Shown: positions 58,641 through 64,000 of the stretch, piece after piece
Layout of the letters: every line of letters begins with the position of its first letter
Position numbering within the stretch: position 1 is the stretch's first letter
Origin: Chaenocephalus aceratus
Taxonomy: Eukaryota > Chordata > Actinopteri > Perciformes > Channichthyidae
Length of the DNA: 64,000 nucleotides
Reading direction: 5' to 3'
NCBI GenBank assembly: GCA_023974075.1
Contig: CM043800.1
Span: forward strand, 43,064,008 to 43,128,007
Translations under genes and position numbers: made by a program
The notes under the pieces: generated by a model
The model's input: the letters and a program-made list of their open reading frames with translations, nothing else
Told to the model about the DNA's origin: nothing
Database searches by the model: none

Positions 58641-60040
58641 CCAGAGACCAGTTCAAAAACTTAAAGTTTTGTAAGAACCATGATTGGGGGTCCTCCAGGC
58701 AACAATTGTATCATGTAGCGGATGTATTCCTCCATGATTTCCCCATCATGTGAAATAGCCCGTTTCTGATTTCGTGCGGATGGTAGCTTGGAAAAGATGA
58801 ATGAATTTTTTCGACAGAGGAAGGGAGGTCTCGATTCCCCTCTCTGTTGTAAAATGGAACGGGGGAGTGGAAATGACTTGAGCTTTTTTGAGCCCCTCCC
58901 CCATTGGAATTTTTCAAAACTTCATTTTTGATTATTTTAAGATATAATTGACCGTTTTCTTTACTTTTTTTTGCTTTCCACGGGTGGGGGCGCATGGCAG
59001 GCCGCGTATGAGCTCCCAAATTTGGCCTGGAACCTCCAGGAATTGTGGGCTAAGCTCCATAAACTGACAAAGTCATCCAGAAATGTCATTTTAATAGCCC
59101 AAAAATATATAATACAAATACATTTAAATAGTAAAAGGTACAATTGTGCTCCTAATTACCTGGAATTCGATTTATATAGCCCCATGATAGTGAATACAAA
59201 TTATTTTCATGGGAAAAAAGTGTTAAAATGTCTGATTAATATGTTTGTAATGCTGGCAACAGGTTCACTGCTGTAAGCAGGGTCCCACACTCACAGGCAC
59301 ACATAAAGAGATCCAGGGTGATGCACATGGCTTTCTTACCCAGGAATGAGTGTGTGAAAGCTGGGTAAAAGTGCTGTGAATACAGGGAGAGAGAGCAGCA
59401 GGGGGCTGTGACACAGAGGTACACAACGATGTGTACACTGGGTCATTCAGAATGTGCTATTTCTGAATAAATAGCACATTCTGAACATATGTCACACAGA
59501 GATTCCTATTTGGGTTCAGAAAGCGCTATATAAATTAATATATTATTATTAAAAGTTATCAATTAATAGCCAGATTTGACATGGGCAAACAGGCTATTTC
59601 ACAGGACACAGGCTATGTCAGACTTCCATGAAATACACCGGGAAAAGCACCTCTCTGTGGCCGCTCCAAGACCCCAAAGGACGGACTACAGACCTCCAGC
59701 ATCGCTCCCTGACGAGCATACTTCCATTACCTCGCGCACCTTGGGTCCCCGGGCCCCCGAACTTAAGCACTCCCCCACGGACCAAACCCAGATGATCACA
59801 CCCTCAAGAACCTCGTGCCCCTGGGAACCTTAAAGGGGAGTGGAGTTTGCAATGCTTTATCGTCCGCCCAACAGCATCCATATTTGTTCTTATTCACAGC
59901 ACCACCCACCCTCCTGTGGAGGATGTTCTCATTGCCCTGGTAACCCGTTAAATAGTCTGATACTACCACTGCACTTTACAAGCCAGAAATAATGTTTAAA
60001 TTGTTGGGGGAAGTATTTTAAAACGTTTGGAAGAGATTTT
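58641..60040. other. Spacer with a short hairpin and LINE-like tail
   Basis: No gene recognised. A 17-bp perfect inverted repeat (ttcagaatgtgctattt, loop 6) lies at 59446-59485. 'aaagcgctatataaattaat' with TTA repeats at about 59520-59555 resembles a LINE/SINE 3' tail. Confidence 0.5.
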
Positions 60041-60044
60041 TAGC

Positions 60045-60153
60045 CTGTCATTTTGCAAGATATCATTTAACATTGAAGCTCTCCTGGAGATGGACAGAAT
60101 ATGTCAATTTACAGGAGAGCTTCCATGTTAAATCATATCTTGCAAAATGACAG
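60045..60153. repeat. Long imperfect hairpin
   Basis: The left arm 60045-60085 (ctgtcattttgcaagat...) pairs with 60112-60153 (...atcttgcaaaatgacag) over about 41 bp with few mismatches and a 26-nt loop. It lies just beyond the Crypton coding region. Confidence 0.8.
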
Positions 60154-60602
60154 AATAAAACCCAGGAAATAAGTGTTTCAAAGGCGGGGAAAAGTTGTAC
60201 CTCCAGGGCACATCACCACATTTTACAAGCCAGGGAAGGTGTCTGCATCCTGGGTAAACTTTGTTTAAATAGTCTGATACCTGACACTGTATCAACCCCT
60301 GGGAACCTTAAACGTTATTAAAATGTTTTTTCATTTATTTAATTATCACATTATTTTTACAAAAACAGTATACACAATATGCATAATAAACATAATAATA
60401 ACATGATTAAAACATGTTTAGCAGGGGCCCGGGGGCCATATTAGCCGTCTAACTTGTCCGGTGCATCGAGGGAAACAGGCTGAGTCCACGGCCCCTACCC
60501 CCACATCAGGAGTATCAACCGGCCCTGAAAAAGAGGTATCGCTGCTATCCGCCTCTGAGTCCTATTCGGAGGTATCTGACGGCGGTAGAACTCCTTCCGA
60601 TG

Positions 60603-60603
<1 letters not shown>

Positions 60604-60690
<87 letters not shown>
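60604..60690 (-). repeat. CTG/CAG trinucleotide repeat encoding polyalanine
   Basis: About 27 uninterrupted CTG units, extended by CTA/CCG variants to 60712. Read as GCA codons on the minus strand in the recombinase frame. Confidence 0.95.
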
Positions 60691-60696
<6 letters not shown>

Positions 60697-61809
60697 CGCT
60701 GCCGCCGCCCTGAACATGGAGCAGATCTTCAATCCCTCCTTTATTCCAGGCGTATTTGCGTAGAACCGGTCTGCAGTGCTTACGTCGTGACACATAAACC
60801 TGGCGAGAATCGACCTGCTTTCTGGATCGTGGTGATGCTTGATATTGTCTGCCAGGGCAGTGCGCAGGATTGTGAAGGTGATGGCTGTTTCTAGCCCAGC
60901 ATAAGCCCAAGCCCTCTTCAAGTGAGCGTGCAGGTTCCTGGAGGCATGCTTCCCCGTTGTGAAAAGGAATAATTCATTCTGAGGACCCGACAAGCCCTCT
61001 TTTATCCCCATCCGCCGCATGACTCAGCTAAACTCCTTTACTGTAAGCACCAGCTGTGCTTCGCCAAATGTCTTGGCAGTCTTGTGATCCTGCACATGGA
61101 TGATGTAGCCTTCAGCAGTGCCCCTTAAGTCCGCCTCCAAGACCTCAATGTTGGTCATGTTTGCGTACACACCCGGACGGTGGCCATACAGTAGGCTCCA
61201 ATGGAGGGTTAGATAGCCATATAGCAGGTACTGGGTGATTGAGGTCGGGTTGCAAGCCATCAGGTCAAGTAAATCAGGGTTGCGCTTCTCAGCGGCCGCC
61301 ATGCCGGCGAGAAGCTCCGTCTGGCTCGGCAGATGATCCAGCTTGTTCCTCTTCACCTTGAACTGGTGGACAGTGACATACTTTTTCAAGTTGTTCATGT
61401 TGGCTGTCACCTCTCTTATGATGTGGGTCATATCAGACTGGGTGAGCCTGCACGCCCGGAGCTTTGACTCAGACAAGTACCTCAGGAAATGGTTCATATT
61501 CTTCAAGAACAACAGCGATGTTGTGACTGCCCGGCCCAACTTTGAAATATACTCGCTCCAGCCACGGAACCTCTCCGTGTCTTTTAGGAACAGCCAATCT
61601 GACAGCTGGTTAACACCATGGGCCATGAATAGGAGGAAGTTCTTTATCCGGCTGACATTGGACAGACAATTTTCTTTCTGTTTTACTGTCGGTGTGACAC
61701 CCTCACAATGATGTCTGAATGTACGTCTCCATGCTTTGAGGCAACGTGATTTCACGCATGGTATTCCCCCGTCCCTTCCCAGTGGACCAATGAGGAGAGG
61801 GCCAGTCCT

Positions 61810-62070
61810 CAATACAGGAGGCTGCTGGGGGCCGCATGACAGTCTTGACCGGGGTATTGAGAGGGGTCTGACTACGGGAGGCTGCTGGAGACCGCATGAC
61901 AGTCTTGACCGGGGTCCTGAGAGGGGTCTGACTACCAGAGGCTGCTGGACACCGCATGACAGTCTTGACCGGGGTCCTGAGAGGGGTCTGACTACCAGAG
62001 GCTGCTGGAGACAGCATGACAGTCTTGACCGGTGTCTTGAGAGGGGTCTGACTACCGGAGGCTGCTGTGT
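61810..62070 (-). repeat. 60-bp coding minisatellite in the Crypton gene
   Basis: Unit 'gaggggtctgactaccagag' plus 'gctgctggacaccgcatgac' and so on; about five units encoding a 20-residue Thr/Pro/Val-rich repeat. One partial unit also lies at 63216-63250. Confidence 0.85.
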
Positions 62071-63250
62071 TTATGCCGGAGGTACTTGAGATTGCCAGGC
62101 CCTTAAATCGTATACATTCTTCCTCTTCCTCAAGCACAGCAGCAGTGGCACACTGCTGCCTGGGTTTTAGCCCCTTTTTCAGCCTGGAGCGCAGGGTCTT
62201 CACCTCATCAATGAGGGCATCCTTCTGAGCCCTCAATGCCACATTTTCCAGCATCACCTGCCTGCAGTCCTCTTCGTCACACTCAGTATGTGGGAAGAAG
62301 GATGGAGGGTGCACCGGGTATTCCTCCTCATTGTCTATATCCAATTATGTAGCCATTCCAATGATGGGATTAGTCTGTCTGAGGTCATGGAGCAATTGCA
62401 GGGCCACACTATGCTTCAGCCTTGCCAGGACCTGATGTGCTTCATCTTGGGCTAACTCGGGGTGGCCATGAGTGTCATGACGGTGCAGTTTCTTCCCAGC
62501 ATACGAACACCCTGTGATGGGACAGGGTTTGGTCCGAACATTTATTCGGCCACTGGCCATTTTAAGAATGATGCCTCTTTCCTCCAAGTTCCGCACTGCA
62601 TGTTTGTGCTTAAGGTGCTTGTTCAAAGCCAGATAGAAGAGTCTGCACACCGGGCATTTGGACGACATCCTTACTGAAACAGACAGTTAATTGTATTTAA
62701 ATTCTGTTGTGTTTCTCCGTTTATACGCGTTAGCGTAACCAGTAATTGCAACAAAAGTTTGATGCTTCAATGCCTGGTACACGGACCAAAGGAGGACTTG
62801 CGTTACCACCTGGCAAAATGGTCCCACCTCCGCACCAACGCGGGGCTGGTGATGTCAACATTGGGTCCGATGCATCAATTCATGGTGGCCCGACCATGAG
62901 AGGGTTTGGGGTGCCCCGGAACCAGGCAGTACCCCAGCAGGAAACACGTTTTATGGTCAAAGGAAGAAAGAGTGATAGAACCGGGGTAAAGCAAAGAAAG
63001 TGTCCAAAAATAGTGACTTGCAACCCGGGTAGAGAGTATGTCATCTCTCGGTCCTATCCTCCAGACAACATGGTAACATGCGGACAACAGTACCTCCGGG
63101 CGCTCTATCCCGCTCCGGCATTCACCGCAGCGGGGGGAGGAGGCATTGAACCCCCCCACACCTGCCCCCGGAGGAGGCAGGGGAGTCAGGTACCCGCAGG
63201 GCGCGCGGTGGACGGCCAGAGGGGTCTGACTACCGGAGGCTGCTGTGTTT

Positions 63251-64000
63251 ATGCCGGTGAGTAGCGAGCAGCGAGCAGCTGTGAGCAGCGAGCAGCTGTG
63301 AGTAGCGAGCAGCTGTGAGCAGCGAGCAGCTGTGAGTAGCGAGCAGCTGTGAGTAGCGAGCAGCTGTGAGTAGCGAGCAGCGAGCAGCTGTGAGCAGCGA
63401 GCAGCTGTGAGCAGCGAGCAGCTGTGAGTAGCGAGAGCGAGCAGCTGTGAGTAGCGAGCAGCTGTGAGTAGCGAGCAGCGAGCAGCTGTGAGCAGCGAGC
63501 AGCTGTGAGTAGCGAGCAGCGAGCAGCTGTGAGCAGCGAGCAGCTGTGAGTAGCGAGCAGCGAGCAGCTGTGAGCAGCGAGCAGCTGTGAGTAGCGAGCA
63601 GCTGTGAGCAGCTTGAGCAGCTTTGAGTAGCGAGAGCGAGCAGCGAGCAGCTGTGAGCAGCGAGCAGCTGTGAGTAGCGAGCAGCGAGCAGCTGTGAGGT
63701 AGCAGGAGCAGCGAGCAGCTGTGAGCAGCGAGCAGCTGTGAGCATCGAGCAGCTGTGAGCAGCGAGCAGCTGTGAGCAGCGAGCAGCTGTGAGCAGCGAG
63801 CAGCTGTGAGCAGCGAGCAGCTGTGAGCAGCGAGCAGCTGTGAGCAGCGAGCAGCTGTGAGCAGCGAGCAGCGAGCAAGCTGTGAGCAGCGAGCAGCTGT
63901 GAGCAGCGAGCCAGCTGTGAGCAGCGAGCAGCTGTGAGCAGCGAGCAGCTGTGAGCAGCGAGCAGCTGTGAGCAGCGAGCAGCTGTGAGCAGCGAGCAGC
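63251..64000. repeat. 17-bp satellite array running off the window
   Basis: The unit gcagcgagcagctgtga is repeated about 44 times with variants (gtagcg for gcagcg, small indels). It carries the E-box CAGCTG in nearly every unit. Long open frames here only reflect the 17-bp period and are not genes. Confidence 0.95.

Larger units (their letters stand above)
60562..62668 (-). pseudogene. Crypton-type protein: zinc fingers, coiled coil, repeat, tyrosine recombinase
   Basis: ATG at 62668 opens MSSKCPVCRLFYLALNKHLK with two C2H2-like motifs (the second CPITGCSYAGKKLHRH). A TAA at 62345-62347 interrupts the same frame. It continues with a coiled coil (about 62280-62160), a 20-residue TPLRTPVKTVM-type repeat in about five units (62070-61810) and, after an apparent 8-bp deletion near 61712, a recombinase. 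The recombinase shows GHRPGVY (catalytic Arg), HVQDHKTAKTFG (Lys), then after an in-frame TGA (61024-61026) ILRTALADN (second Arg), MCHD and TADRFYANT (Tyr nucleophile). The C-terminus ends in a polyalanine run of about 40 residues. Two stops and one shift make it inactive as read. Confidence 0.7.
60440..63250 (-). mobile_element. Crypton-like tyrosine-recombinase transposon
   Basis: A minus-strand gene with two zinc-finger-like motifs, a coiled coil, a 20-residue repeat region and a tyrosine recombinase occupies 62668-60562. No terminal inverted repeats were seen, as expected for Cryptons. The copy of 'gaggggtctgactaccggag' at 63218 shows that part of the coding repeat also flanks the 5' side. 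Assignment to Crypton is from domain order; a DIRS-like element is less likely because no reverse transcriptase is present. Confidence 0.65.

Noticed and set aside
63230..63878. Long open frames in the terminal array
   Set aside because: They follow from the 17-bp period without stops; there is no domain and no start context.
63251..64000. CRISPR-like array
   Set aside because: Units are contiguous 17-bp repeats with no spacers, in an animal genome.

Overview
The window looks like teleost fish DNA. It is AT-rich, intron-bearing and saturated with transposons typical of ray-finned fish: L2-, Rex1/CR1- and I-like LINEs, Tc1/mariner, PIF/Harbinger, hAT, piggyBac, Crypton and Polinton/Maverick. 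It also carries the fish C2H2 zinc-finger gene family whose first exon starts MSKVQML. I see no operons, tRNA, rRNA or CRISPR arrays. Almost every coding region is broken by frameshifts or stops, so this is an accessory, repeat-driven region. All calls come from reading the sequence and from family knowledge; no database search was run.

Layout. 0.19-0.6 kb: frameshifted Myb/SANT-like exon. 1.3-4.6 kb: L2-like LINE, minus strand. 4.5-7.5 kb: Rex1/CR1-like LINE, plus strand. 7.5-20.3 kb: zinc-finger copy 1, with its finger exon at 8.2-9.6 kb and first exon at 19.5-19.7 kb (minus). Its intron is filled by a Tc1 remnant split by a hAT MITE, an L2 3' end, a Polinton fragment (12.1-16.7 kb) and a PIF/Harbinger element (17.4-19.2 kb). 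21-24 kb: LINE/SINE scraps, a perfect palindrome and a SAMD3-like C-terminal exon. 25.0-36.5 kb: zinc-finger copy 2, same orientation, whose intron holds a second Tc1 remnant, an L2 LINE, several MITEs and another LINE. 36.5-37.2 kb: a minisatellite grown from a LINE 3' end. 37.2-39 kb: AT-rich repeat around a possible short exon. 39.9-48.0 kb: a repeated segment interrupted by the terminus of a second Polinton (42.2-45.7 kb) and a TIR-bounded DNA element. 49.8-57.2 kb: zinc-finger copy 3 (first exon only, plus strand), followed by a nest of transposons: a piggyBac derivative, then Harbinger containing hAT containing hAT, flanked by long inverted arms. 58-64 kb: a tandem repeat, hairpins, a Crypton tyrosine-recombinase element and a 17-bp satellite that runs off the end.

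How it fits together. The three zinc-finger copies act as natural controls: several transposon insertions in one copy can be compared with the uninterrupted site in another, which gives exact boundaries and target-site duplications. The two Polinton fragments share terminal sequence, subterminal tandem repeats and an unrecognised gene preceded by a conserved roughly 75-bp upstream module. That module occurs four times and is the most novel-looking item here.
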